DNA of 64,000 bases. It comes from Gilvibacter sediminis (lineage in GTDB: Bacteria > Bacteroidota > Bacteroidia > Flavobacteriales > Flavobacteriaceae). The DNA lies in NCBI RefSeq assembly GCF_028561565.1, contig NZ_JAQQTE010000019.1, forward strand, positions 20,586 to 84,585. Reading direction: 5' to 3'. The notes beneath the pieces are model-generated. The model was not told the origin of the DNA. It saw only the letters and a program-made list of their open reading frames with translations, and did no database searches. Numbering within the stretch: the stretch's first letter is position 1; each line of letters opens with the position of its first letter. Both the position numbers and the translations under genes were made by a program. Positions 45,701 through 53,931 of this stretch are shown here, piece by piece.

Positions 45701-45771
45701 GCAGATTGTTGGGCAAAACTACCCACACTCAGCATAAGAAATAGGTAAAATACGGTGAGGTATCTCTTCAT
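42751..45771 (-). CDS. Large periplasmic TPR-repeat protein
   Basis: 1,006 residues with signal peptide (YLFLMLSVGSFAQ) followed by about 20 or more TPR-type helical repeats, recognisable as recurring Ala/Tyr patterns such as YYQLGYAYYKQGQYAEAI and YELGNTYVSIDNIPEA. A scaffold, likely in the periplasm or at the outer membrane. Upstream of the barrel gene by 21 bp. Function unknown; co-transcription suggests assembly or capture for the barrel. Confidence 0.87.
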   Translation of the reverse strand: MKRYLTVFYLFLMLSVGSFAQQSAVYTSDDVTFKKAVALYNNGQYLAAQPLFQRIGREAEDDGLKSECAYYAANCAVRLNQQGADAMMEAFVADYPTSVRRNSAYIDVAEYYFENGKYSYARKWYDKVDDTRLNRSDLERFYFNNGYAYFKSKNWDEAKTYLNRVADSKNYGSQAKYYLGFIAYENDAYEEANDYFDQVGDNPAYNEELSYYQADMNFKLGNFQKAIDLGKEQYDSAAPKERSELAKIIGESYFNQEKYAEAIPYLQEFKGRRGKWNNTDYYQLGYAYYKQGQYAEAIAEFNKIVDGRNSVAQNAFYHLAESYLKLNKKQEALNAFKNASEMDFSAEIQQDAWLNYAKLSYEIGNPYTSVPQVLASYIETYPDSEANAELQTLLIDSYITSKNYEEALNLLEREKDPASKAAFQKVAFYRGIELILDNEYADAEGYLDRSLTQKLDAAFTARATYWKAQCDYELSNYADALVGYRQFSQLNGSAATPEWRDFKYHKGYVHFKLKEYDSAIEDFKSFSASTADLDLKNDALLRLGDSYFVTSKYWPAMEHYNMAIEGGVPSTDYAEFQKAISYGFVDRNPQKIEGLKNFASKYPRSAYKDDALYELGNTYVSIDNIPEAMRTYDQLVQDVPQSSYVPRALLKKALLLDNDNKSDEALTIFRAVVADYPGTPEALQAVSSAKLIYIDQGRVDEYGSWVSSLDFVEVADSELDDATYKAAEQSFLANNKRQAITRFKTYVEDFPNGRHALQANFYLGQLYYGEQEYTETIPHYTYVVEQARSEYTEQALSRLSQVYLEAEDYAQAIGLLEQLEQVADFPENIIFAQSNIMKSSYELDRYEQAVTYADKVLDNPKIDTKVKSDAQIIIARSAWQTGDMDKAKSAYNEVNKIATGSLKAESLYYKAYFQNADGEYAASNQTVQTLAKDYSGYKEFGAKGLVIMAKNFFALEDAYQATYILESVISNFADYPEVVSEAEAELATIKAAQAKTNASVETGGTN

Positions 45772-45994
45772 GATTTTGGGTTAAAACGCCAATAAAGATA
45801 GCGTGATACTTATCCTAATAACGCGCTGATTCCAGCTAAATTATTCAGGGGTTATAAACATTATCGCAATTCAAGCGTTGTTTATTAACAAACGTCCTGT
45901 TGGTTACTTTGTTACAAAAAAACTCAGCAGCCGTTTAAAGACCTTAGCACAAAAACAGTATTTTCGTATCAACGCCTAAAATCCCGATCGTTTC

Positions 45995-46678
45995 ATGTCA
46001 GAAGCCGTAGTAAAACTCTCTAAAGCCTCTATTTTTCAGAATCAAAATTTGATTTTGAAAGATGTAGACCTTTCTGTAAACAAAGGAGAATTCGTATACC
46101 TTATTGGAAAGACTGGCTCTGGGAAAAGTAGCTTTATGAAAACGCTTTATGGAGACCTCCCTTTAAAGCAAGGTGAAGGATTTGTAGCCGATTACGACCT
46201 CAGCACCCTCAAAGAAAAAGACATTCCGTTTTTACGCAGAAAGTTGGGTGTGGTCTTTCAGGATTTCAAGCTGCTTAACGACAGAACGGTCAAAGAGAAT
46301 TTGATGTTTGTGCTTAAGGCTACCGGTTGGAAGGAAAAACCCAAAATGGACCAACGCATTGAAGCTGTGCTCTCTAAAGTAGGCATGGAAACTAAGGCAT
46401 TCAAATATCCTTATGAACTGTCCGGAGGAGAACAACAGCGCATTGCCATCGCGCGCGCCCTACTTAATGAACCTGAGATCATATTGGCAGACGAACCCAC
46501 TGGAAATTTAGACCCTCAGACCTCCGTAGAAGTTATGGAAGTCCTGCAAGAGATCAATAAGAACGGGAACACCATTTTAATGGCCACGCATGATTACGCC
46601 CTGATCCTAAAATACCCGTCCAAAACCTTGAAGTGTGACGAGCAGCAGATCTTTGAGGTGGTGCAAAAGACCGTCTAG
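45995..46678 (+). CDS. ftsE: ABC ATPase FtsE-type
   Basis: 227 residues with Walker A GKTGSGKS (38-45), signature LSGGEQQ (142-148) and Walker B IILADEP (162-168); [18 protein letters not shown] fits FtsE. FtsE with FtsX controls peptidoglycan hydrolases at division. FtsX is not next to it; the 46680 gene instead follows, one base after its stop. A weak -7-like TATTTTCG (45959) lies 29 bp before the start. Confidence 0.85.
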   Translation: MSEAVVKLSKASIFQNQNLILKDVDLSVNKGEFVYLIGKTGSGKSSFMKTLYGDLPLKQGEGFVADYDLSTLKEKDIPFLRRKLGVVFQDFKLLNDRTVKENLMFVLKATGWKEKPKMDQRIEAVLSKVGMETKAFKYPYELSGGEQQRIAIARALLNEPEIILADEPTGNLDPQTSVEVMEVLQEINKNGNTILMATHDYALILKYPSKTLKCDEQQIFEVVQKTV

Positions 46679-46679
46679 T

Positions 46680-48287
46680 ATGGCTCAAACTACACAGCTG
46701 CAATCTGGCTTTTGGTTTAAAAACACTTTCAAGATCCTTTTTTGGTGCTGCCTGATTGGCTATTTGCTTTTCTACACACCCTACGGGCTGGAAAACGGCG
46801 ACATGGGTTCCATTTTTGGGATCTCTTGGTCAATGTATAACGGCTACTTTCCGCATCTTGATTTCTACTATATCAAACCCGCACTACCGCCCTATTTTCA
46901 TTCCTTATTGCTTTATTTAACCGAGGATCACGCCTATTTGCTCAACCGCGGCTTTTATTTTGTGCAGGTCTTTAGCTTTTCGTTCTTAGCGGTCAAGCTG
47001 GTCTCCAGACTATGGCTCAATCTCAGCAGTGAAGAGCGCTATTTTCTCTCCGCACTCGCAGCGGTGGTGACCATCCACAACTATCCGCCCATGCCTTGGA
47101 ACACAATAGACGGAGTGTTTTTTGGAGTGATCGGCCTGTATATTTTATTGAGCTATCAGCGCTGGCATCAAATTGCGATTGCGGCATTTTTTATTGCCCT
47201 AAGCGTGCTGAGCAAGCAATCCTTTTACTTCTTCCCGGTCATGATCGCAGGCTATTTGGCCTTGCAGAAAGACTTTAAAAAGCTCTTTATTCTCACAGGA
47301 TTTGGTTTGTTTTTCGCTGGATGTTTTGCCGGCTTGCTTCTCAGTCAAGGCGCTTGGGATGCCTTTTATGCCCAGACATTTAGTTTTACTAGCGGCAGCT
47401 CCCTCTATAAAGCAGGTTTTAAAAGTTACGCCCTGGCCTTTAAAAGTCAGGCCGCTTGGTTAATTCCCCTTGGAGGAATTCTTTATTTCTTTAGAAAGCG
47501 GATTCCGCTTCAGGCCAGTTATGTGGTGCTGAATTTAGCCATAGTTGGATATTTGATCTACCTCTTTTTCAACCCCGATTCTTACCATACGGTCAAGGCT
47601 TGGCTGTATCAGGTTTGGTTTTTACTAGCCGTGCTCTTTGGGCTTTTGATGTGGCGCAGAGACAAAGGCTTTAGTTTGCTGCTGCTCTTGCTCGGATTGA
47701 GTTGGTGCGCCTCTATCAGCAATGGATTTAAAACACCGGTACACTTCGCCGTTGCTATGGTCATAGCGACTTATGTGTTACTGATCAAACTCCCTAAAGT
47801 GGAACTCTCCAAAGGATCGGCCGCGGCAGTATTGTTGGCGTTCGTATTGTGTTTTTCCGTTGGTTATCAAACGGTGTATAATGATTCTAATCGCAGCGAG
47901 CTCACCTACTCCATGGGAGAGGTATTCCCGAGGTTAGCCGGAATAAAAAGTGACGCTGAAACCCATCAGCAGTACCAAGAACTCAAAAACCTCAGCGAGC
48001 AATACGATAATTTCACTGTGGTGCCAAGTATGACCTTGGCGCACTATGTAACGGACACTAAAAACCCTATTGGGGTAGATTGGGTCTTTGACCACCACTT
48101 GGCGGGAGAAATTGAAAAGCACTATCAAATCTTGGTAGCTAAAAAAGTGACCGTCTTTTTAGAACCCTTTGAAGATCACCCTAACAATTATGAAGAATCG
48201 GCACGTCTTTCTGTGCTGATCAAAGAACGCTGGACCTTGGTAGATCAGACGCCATACTTTAGGGTCTATCAACCACCCAATCTTTAG
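46680..48287 (+). CDS. Polytopic membrane protein, probable GT-C glycosyltransferase
   Basis: 535 residues with about 10-12 predicted helices. A helix at about 15-34 is followed by a loop with acidic residues GLENGDMGSIFG (36-47), where GT-C enzymes hold their metal-binding acidic motif, so I favour a polyprenyl-phosphate-sugar-dependent transferase. A soluble C-terminal part starts near residue 400. It begins one base after the ftsE stop (TAGTATG) and is followed after 33 bp by a GtrB-like enzyme that would make such a donor. The exact family is not certain. Confidence 0.7.
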   Translation: MAQTTQLQSGFWFKNTFKILFWCCLIGYLLFYTPYGLENGDMGSIFGISWSMYNGYFPHLDFYYIKPALPPYFHSLLLYLTEDHAYLLNRGFYFVQVFSFSFLAVKLVSRLWLNLSSEERYFLSALAAVVTIHNYPPMPWNTIDGVFFGVIGLYILLSYQRWHQIAIAAFFIALSVLSKQSFYFFPVMIAGYLALQKDFKKLFILTGFGLFFAGCFAGLLLSQGAWDAFYAQTFSFTSGSSLYKAGFKSYALAFKSQAAWLIPLGGILYFFRKRIPLQASYVVLNLAIVGYLIYLFFNPDSYHTVKAWLYQVWFLLAVLFGLLMWRRDKGFSLLLLLLGLSWCASISNGFKTPVHFAVAMVIATYVLLIKLPKVELSKGSAAAVLLAFVLCFSVGYQTVYNDSNRSELTYSMGEVFPRLAGIKSDAETHQQYQELKNLSEQYDNFTVVPSMTLAHYVTDTKNPIGVDWVFDHHLAGEIEKHYQILVAKKVTVFLEPFEDHPNNYEESARLSVLIKERWTLVDQTPYFRVYQPPNL

Positions 48288-48320
48288 TTTTATGCTATAT
48301 TGCAAGCCTAAGCAATCTTC

Positions 48321-49265
48321 ATGGCAGACCCTGTAAAACTTTCCCTAGTCATTCCCTTGTATAACGAGGAGGATAATGTTGCTCCGCTTACCGCACAGGT
48401 AGCAGAAGCGCTTAAAGGGTTCAGCTACGAGCTTATTTACATAGACGATTGTTCTACGGACAACACCCGTGCAGAGATCTTAAAACTGGGTCATGAGCAG
48501 GTGCACCTCATTGAACTTAAAAAGAACTACGGCCAATCTATGGCTTTGGCAGCCGGAATTGATTACGCTAGCGGTGATTTTATTGTGACCTTAGATGGCG
48601 ACATGCAAAATGATCCAGCGGATATTCCAGCAATGTTGGCCAAAATGGAGGCTGAAGATTGGGACATGATTACCGGCTTCAGGAAGAATCGCAAGGATTC
48701 CTTTTTAAAGAAGATCCCTTCTAAGATTGCCAATTTCATCATTCGCAAGGCGACCAAGTTCAATGTGAAAGATCAAGGTTGTGCTTTAAAAATATTTAGA
48801 GCGGAGACCGCCAAAGAGCTCAACCTCTATGGGGAAATGCATCGCTTTATCAGTTTGCTGACCTATTTGAATGGCGCCCGAATTACTCAGGTTGCCGTCA
48901 ATCACAGGCCACGCCAATTCGGGAAGTCCAAATACGGTTTAGGTCGAACGGTCAAAGTGGTAAATGATGTGATCTTGATCTTGTTTCAGCGCAACTATTT
49001 GCAAAAGCCCATGTACCTTTTTGGGAATCTTGGTTTGCTGTTCTTCGGACTCGGGGTGATCATCAACGCTTACCTGCTTTATGAGAAGTTGATCGGTAAT
49101 GAGATCGGAGACCGTCCTTTGGTCTTTGTGGGGGTATTATTTGTGCTGATGGGAATTCAGTTTTACACCTCGGGGATTATCATTGACCTGCAGATGCGAA
49201 CCTATTTTGAGTCTCAAAAACAAAAGCCTTTTAAGATCCGAAAGATCCACAAACCGAAAGGGTAA
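48321..49265 (+). CDS. GtrB/DPM1-like family 2 glycosyltransferase
   Basis: 314 residues: GT-A domain with SLVIPLYNEEDNV, IDDCSTDNT, and DxD-type LDGDMQNDP, then two C-terminal helices (YLFGNLGLLFFGLGVIINAYLL and FVGVLFVLMGIQFYTSGI), the layout of undecaprenyl-phosphate glucosyl/mannosyl transferases (GtrB, ArnC, DPM1). It likely loads a sugar on undecaprenyl phosphate, which the upstream polytopic protein could use. Sugar not determinable by eye. Confidence 0.87.
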   Translation: MADPVKLSLVIPLYNEEDNVAPLTAQVAEALKGFSYELIYIDDCSTDNTRAEILKLGHEQVHLIELKKNYGQSMALAAGIDYASGDFIVTLDGDMQNDPADIPAMLAKMEAEDWDMITGFRKNRKDSFLKKIPSKIANFIIRKATKFNVKDQGCALKIFRAETAKELNLYGEMHRFISLLTYLNGARITQVAVNHRPRQFGKSKYGLGRTVKVVNDVILILFQRNYLQKPMYLFGNLGLLFFGLGVIINAYLLYEKLIGNEIGDRPLVFVGVLFVLMGIQFYTSGIIIDLQMRTYFESQKQKPFKIRKIHKPKG

Positions 49266-49295
49266 ATTGTGTTCAAAAGTTTATAATCTCACCAG

Positions 49296-49907
49296 ATGTT
49301 GCTCGAAGAGAAAATTAAGTTTTTAAAAGAAAATGTTGAGCCGATCTACGATGAAATTTGTGGGAACGGATATAGAGCATCAGTTTACTTGAAAGATGGA
49401 ACTTACTTGCCGTGTGTCAGATTCAGAAATCCTGATCATAAAACTAATCAGGCTATTAAAAGGCTCGATGAAGAACGAAAAGGAAAAAGTATTTTCTCAA
49501 GTACTTCTGGCCATGGATACAAAGAAATAGTTGAATTATTTGTCACAACAGGTAATAGAATAAGTGAATTTGATATTGCCAGAATTGAACTAAGCCCATA
49601 TGCGTTTTCGAAGGAGATCCTTTCTCAGATAAGAGGAGAGACTTCAATGGGATGGACAGGATTTTGCGCTAAAATGACTGATGGTAAAGTCTTTGGCTTT
49701 GGCACAAGTTTTTCCTTTGATTTTTTTCAAATGCCAGATGGATACACCGCAAAAGACGTGATCGAAATAATTAATCATAGCTATTACGCAAAAGACGGTA
49801 CGATTAAAAAACACAAAATAGGATCGACCATGCAAAGAGCAGACTACAACGCTGAACTCATAAACCTATCAAGACCGTTTTTCGACTGTTACCTTAAGGG
49901 GTTGTAA
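49296..49907 (+). CDS. Hypothetical protein, AT-rich orphan
   Basis: 203 residues with no signal peptide and no membrane helix. I do not recognise the family. Features: N-terminal amphipathic MLLEEKIKFLKENVEPIYDE, a central RISEFDIARIELSPYAFSKE, and an aromatic GFGTSFSFDFFQMPDGYT. Its codons are visibly AT-richer than the neighbouring glycosyltransferase and protease genes, which suggests recent acquisition. It stands alone between two unrelated operons. Confidence 0.65.
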   Translation: MLLEEKIKFLKENVEPIYDEICGNGYRASVYLKDGTYLPCVRFRNPDHKTNQAIKRLDEERKGKSIFSSTSGHGYKEIVELFVTTGNRISEFDIARIELSPYAFSKEILSQIRGETSMGWTGFCAKMTDGKVFGFGTSFSFDFFQMPDGYTAKDVIEIINHSYYAKDGTIKKHKIGSTMQRADYNAELINLSRPFFDCYLKGL

Positions 49908-49938
49908 ATCCCATAATTTCATCTAATGCTTTATAAGA

Positions 49939-51582
49939 TTAAGGCGATTCGCCTTTGGGCAAAATGACCTCCCGATTCTCCGGTTGTTTCTCCGGACAGC
50001 TTATTTCCAGTTCAGGATCCATAGTCAATAAGATGCCTCCGGATGCATTAGGACTCAGCTCCACTCCCGACCGCAATTCAATACCTTCTTTAGCTTCGAT
50101 TTTTAGGGTGCTGCTTTCGCGGAATACCTGATTGCGCAAAATCGTATTTCTCGCTACAGATCGGAACTCAAAATCCCAACGATCAAACACCTGATTCTCA
50201 ATTACGGCCTCTTCTTTAGGAGTCATTAAGTGATGGGTCAAGATCACTGCCCGGCCCGTATTCAAAGAGCCCGATCCGTAGTACCCTTTAAAACGTTTGT
50301 TAGCCTGCAAGCTATCAATATTGGTCGAAGTAGCTTTCAAGATCGATTCCACCTGCTCGAAACTCAAACAGAGATTCAAGGATAACATCAAGCCAATCGT
50401 CCCAGAAACCAAAGGCGTTGCCCCAGAAGTAGTCTCAGAAATACTGTAACTGATGGTATCTTTTAGGATGAACTTAGAATAGCTGAATAAACCCACACTG
50501 GGCGCTAAAATATCCACTTCCTTATTCAAATTAGCCGTAGAAACAGGCCAAACAAAAGGTTCTGCTTCCAAGTCATTGTTGGGATAACCCATGGTTCGCC
50601 CCACGATATTCTTCACATTGGCCGAATAGAAATTGTCTTTGACGTCTATCAAAATGTTGTCCGCTGGATCATCATAGCGATGCATCACGGCACTTACCGA
50701 GATCACCTTGTCATAAGACGCCGGGTAATAAGGCTTTTTACCTTTGGTCACCTTCCAATCCTTATTATGAGCGGCAGCTACCACTATGCTTCCATTATTG
50801 TAGATCTCATAAATGGCCTGTTGGGCGGTTTCATAATATACATGCGAGCCCCAACTGCAATTGATCACATGCGCTCCAGCATAAGACAATTCTACCAACT
50901 GTTCTAAGGTTTTAAAATAACCGTAACTGGTGCCGTATATACTGCAATCGTAGCAAATACCCGGAATTCCATAACCATTGTTTCCTTGGGCGGCGGCATT
51001 GGCAGAAATACTGTAGCCGTGCCCGTTAGAAACGCTTGAGGAACGCAATTGTCTGCTCTTGCCTTTAAAATCGACATTTGTGGTGTCCAAGCGACCGTCT
51101 GAAATTCCAATGATAATATCTCTTGAGCCCGTGGTATAATACCAAGCCTTAGGGGCATCTAAAAAATCTAAATAATCTAAAGTAAATCCTTCTGTAGTGG
51201 TAGTCCCCAAGGGATTGGTACTGCCGTAATCATTGGGATAGAATACTTTAGCATCTTCTGGTTTGAGGTTTTCATAGAATTCGAAATATTCCGGGAACTC
51301 CTCCACCAACTGCTGCGCCAGATCTTCTCGAGGGCTGATCAACAAATAGGTCCGCATTAATACCGGATTTTTGGAATACAAGAAGGCATTGCGCAATATG
51401 GTGTTGGGCACCGCATTGAGTTTTGCATCCAATGCATCGGAACCTGTAGCTGCTAAAGCCGCTGCTTCTTTATCTACTAAGGCAGGGAGGTCTGGCTTCA
51501 TGCGTAAATAGGCCCAAGAAGCTTCTTGCCCCAAGACGGGCAAAGCGCTTAAAACCAATAATAAGAGTAGGATCTTGCGCAT
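49939..51582 (-). CDS. Secreted subtilisin-like (S8) serine protease
   Basis: 547 residues with signal peptide (ILLLLLVLSALPVLG) and a propeptide-like region. All four subtilase catalytic positions are present in divergent contexts: Asp162 (GISDGRLD), His188 (NGHGYS, where GHGTHVAG is usual), oxyanion Asn273 (AAAHNKD) and Ser386 (TTSGATPLVSG). The C-terminal segment (STLKIEAKEGIELRSGVEL) resembles the beta-helical end segments found on other Bacteroidota surface proteins. Its start lies one base after the stop of the S74/coiled-coil gene, so the two are translationally linked. Confidence 0.87.
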   Translation of the reverse strand: MRKILLLLLVLSALPVLGQEASWAYLRMKPDLPALVDKEAAALAATGSDALDAKLNAVPNTILRNAFLYSKNPVLMRTYLLISPREDLAQQLVEEFPEYFEFYENLKPEDAKVFYPNDYGSTNPLGTTTTEGFTLDYLDFLDAPKAWYYTTGSRDIIIGISDGRLDTTNVDFKGKSRQLRSSSVSNGHGYSISANAAAQGNNGYGIPGICYDCSIYGTSYGYFKTLEQLVELSYAGAHVINCSWGSHVYYETAQQAIYEIYNNGSIVVAAAHNKDWKVTKGKKPYYPASYDKVISVSAVMHRYDDPADNILIDVKDNFYSANVKNIVGRTMGYPNNDLEAEPFVWPVSTANLNKEVDILAPSVGLFSYSKFILKDTISYSISETTSGATPLVSGTIGLMLSLNLCLSFEQVESILKATSTNIDSLQANKRFKGYYGSGSLNTGRAVILTHHLMTPKEEAVIENQVFDRWDFEFRSVARNTILRNQVFRESSTLKIEAKEGIELRSGVELSPNASGGILLTMDPELEISCPEKQPENREVILPKGESP

Positions 51583-51583
51583 C

Positions 51584-52069
51584 TTAGTCCTCTTTGGTCA
51601 TCAAAGCTTCTAGTCTTGCCAGACGCGCTTCCAACTCGGTGATCTTTTTATCCTTTTCAATTAAATGGAGCGTTAATTCCTCCACCTTTTGCAATAAAAG
51701 AGTGTTCATCTCGCCTAAATCAATGCCCTGACTAAGCGCTTCTTGTTCTGATGGAATCCCTTGTAGATGTCCATGCTTTTTGATGTAGGCCTCCATTTGC
51801 GACAAACTGGGAAGTTTATAATCCGAAGCAAAGACAAAATCTGCCCAACCTTCTAAATCCACTTTTACAGATTTGGCGTGAATCCGGCCGTTGACCTCTA
51901 AAGCGTGCTCGGGACTGGCCTTGCCAATTCCCACATTACCATCCGAAGTAATGATCAGTGAATTGGACACCGTTTTTGAAGCGGAAGGACTTAGGTATAA
52001 GGATTCCTGAGCATAGCTGATTGCTCCCAAAAAGATTAAGGCTAGGGTAAAAAGTTTTGTCAATCGCAT
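51584..52069 (-). CDS. Secreted protein with S74-like chaperone segment and coiled coil
   Basis: 161 residues with signal peptide (LFTLALIFLGAISYA), a GNVGIGKASPEHALEVNG module, then a segment DFVFASDYKLPSLSQMEAYI, HLQGIPSEQEALSQGIDLGE and a coiled coil ending KITELEARLARLEAL. This matches the intramolecular-chaperone-like (S74/endosialidase type) ends of trimeric fibre proteins, but with only a short body, so the gene looks like the end of such a fibre. ATG at 52067-52069 (MRLTKLF) chosen, though MFI three codons earlier is possible. Operon with the protease. Confidence 0.8.
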   Translation of the reverse strand: MRLTKLFTLALIFLGAISYAQESLYLSPSASKTVSNSLIITSDGNVGIGKASPEHALEVNGRIHAKSVKVDLEGWADFVFASDYKLPSLSQMEAYIKKHGHLQGIPSEQEALSQGIDLGEMNTLLLQKVEELTLHLIEKDKKITELEARLARLEALMTKED

Positions 52070-52127
52070 AATGAACAATTTTCTTGCTCACTAAAGATAC
52101 AAAAGTTGTGCCGCGCCAAAGACAGCG

Positions 52128-52952
52128 CTATTTAGACTGATTTTTTTTATAAACGTGTGGATTCTCTCTAACGCCTTTTTTAAAGACTTTGCGCAAGGCC
52201 ATACGCGCTTTAGCATCCATTTGAAGCACCAAATCTCTAAGCTTTTGATCGGGTCGCCCTCTAAAGGAGGTCACGTGAAAACGATCCTCTGGCGTAAGGG
52301 CAGAATCTGAGAAATAATAGTTGGAAACACACTGTCTTGTACCTGCGTGTTTTACAGGACTCACGCTGTGCCAGGACTTTTGATGGGTAGCCATCACAGC
52401 CAATCTATTGAACCTGCTGTGTAAGGTGATTTGCGGCTTTTTGACTCCTTCTGGCCAAAGCTCTAAATGACCGCCATAAGCGTCTTGCCATTCTGGAGTC
52501 ACATAAAAAAGTAAGTTCAACACCCGCCATTTGTCCCGATCCTTATCGTGTGAATTGTCTAAATGCGGATTGAGAAAATTGTCTTTCGCCATGGCAGAAA
52601 TACCTCCGGCATATAAGTTTTCATCGGGCTGGAGATCTTTAATTCCGGTGATCTCATGCACTAAATCCACCACACGCTCATCTTGAAAGGCATAAATGGC
52701 CTCTTCCAAAATAGGGTCGTACTCATCCATCTGAGCAGCAACATGCTTGTATTCTCTGATGCTCTTTTTGAGCTTCATGTCCTTATTGTCTGGAAAAGCC
52801 TTGTGGATCTGTAGCGCCAGGTCTTCTGGCAAAAGATCATCAACGACAAAATTACCAATAGCCGCACTGCTGCTTTGATACTGCTCTTGCACGTCAGCCT
52901 GGGCATCACGCAGGCGCTTAACAATCAGTTCAGCTATTTGGGTTCGATTCAT
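52128..52952 (-). CDS. 2-oxoglutarate-Fe(II) oxygenase
   Basis: 274 residues with HxD iron motif NPHLDNS (His130, Asp132), distal His195 (WHSVSPV) and Arg206 for 2-oxoglutarate. Resembles prolyl-4-hydroxylase-type oxygenases found in sugar or surface-polysaccharide loci; substrate unknown. Separated by 97 bp from the divergent glycosyltransferase. Confidence 0.85.
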   Translation of the reverse strand: MNRTQIAELIVKRLRDAQADVQEQYQSSSAAIGNFVVDDLLPEDLALQIHKAFPDNKDMKLKKSIREYKHVAAQMDEYDPILEEAIYAFQDERVVDLVHEITGIKDLQPDENLYAGGISAMAKDNFLNPHLDNSHDKDRDKWRVLNLLFYVTPEWQDAYGGHLELWPEGVKKPQITLHSRFNRLAVMATHQKSWHSVSPVKHAGTRQCVSNYYFSDSALTPEDRFHVTSFRGRPDQKLRDLVLQMDAKARMALRKVFKKGVRENPHVYKKNQSK

Positions 52953-53049
52953 CGGTTGATTTTTTTTGCACTAGAAAAGTAAAACAAAAATCGCTTTTAG
53001 GACATATCGTAGCTAAAAATGTATTTTTACTGTTGAACTCGAATTGCGC

Positions 53050-53931
53050 ATGCTTTCAATTTTAATTCCAACCTTCAATACAGCCATTGGAGAACTTTTG
53101 CAAGAATTGCATCGGCAGATCCAAGCCGATCAGCTCCCCGCAACGGTTTTGATCTGTGATGACGCTTCGAGTGATCAGGCCATTGCCTCACAAAATAAAG
53201 AACAAGCTACTGCTTTGGGTTTTGAATACCTCAGCAATACAGAAAATCTAGGTCGAACTGCAACACGATCCAAACTCGCTGAAGCTGCAAAAACGGATTG
53301 GCTTTTGTTTTTAGATGCAGATGTCTTGCCCGCCCGAGAAGACTTTTTAAAGACGATGCTAGCGGACATTCATACCAATTGGGATGTGATCTTTGGAGGA
53401 ATACAGTATGCTGCAACTCCTCCTCAAAGGGAACAAATGCTGCGTTATGTCTACGGCAAGAAGCGGGAAGCAAAATCGGCAGCGCAGCGGTCTGAAAAGG
53501 CACATTTCATTATTTCTCAGAGTCTGTGCATCACTAAAAACATGTTTCAAAAGTGCAATACCATTACCGCAAAGGGATATGGTTTGGACAATCTGTTCAG
53601 CAACAATCTCAAAAAACAAAAGGCGCATGTTAAGCATACCGACAATCCTGTGGTGCATTTGGGATTGGAGTCCTCGGACACCTTTTTAAAGAAGTCATTA
53701 GCAGGTATTGAGACCACGATGGAATTGGAAGCTCAAGGGAAATTAGAGGCGGACCTCCGCCCTATTCAACGCGTCTATAACCGACTTAAAAAGTTTGGAT
53801 TGACTGGTGTGTTCTTGGCCGTATCCAATGCCTTTTCCAGAGCCATTGTCAAGAATTTAAAAAGCAATAATCCCAGCCTGCTTCTCTTTGATGTTTACAG
53901 AATGAATCACCTCATTAAACTCAAAAAGTGA
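53050..53931 (+). CDS. Family 2 glycosyltransferase
   Basis: 293 residues: LSILIPTFNTAI start, ICDDASSDQ, and LLFLDADV (DxD-like), with a C-terminal helical part. ATG at 53050 preferred to the TTG at 53044. Its last base pairs overlap the next gene by four (GTGA), so the two are translationally coupled. Acceptor unknown. Confidence 0.86.
   Translation: MLSILIPTFNTAIGELLQELHRQIQADQLPATVLICDDASSDQAIASQNKEQATALGFEYLSNTENLGRTATRSKLAEAAKTDWLLFLDADVLPAREDFLKTMLADIHTNWDVIFGGIQYAATPPQREQMLRYVYGKKREAKSAAQRSEKAHFIISQSLCITKNMFQKCNTITAKGYGLDNLFSNNLKKQKAHVKHTDNPVVHLGLESSDTFLKKSLAGIETTMELEAQGKLEADLRPIQRVYNRLKKFGLTGVFLAVSNAFSRAIVKNLKSNNPSLLLFDVYRMNHLIKLKK

Noticed and set aside
46635-46679. Earlier start of the polytopic protein
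   Set aside because: Overlaps the end of ftsE in another frame; the ATG one base after the ftsE stop directly precedes the family-like N-terminus.
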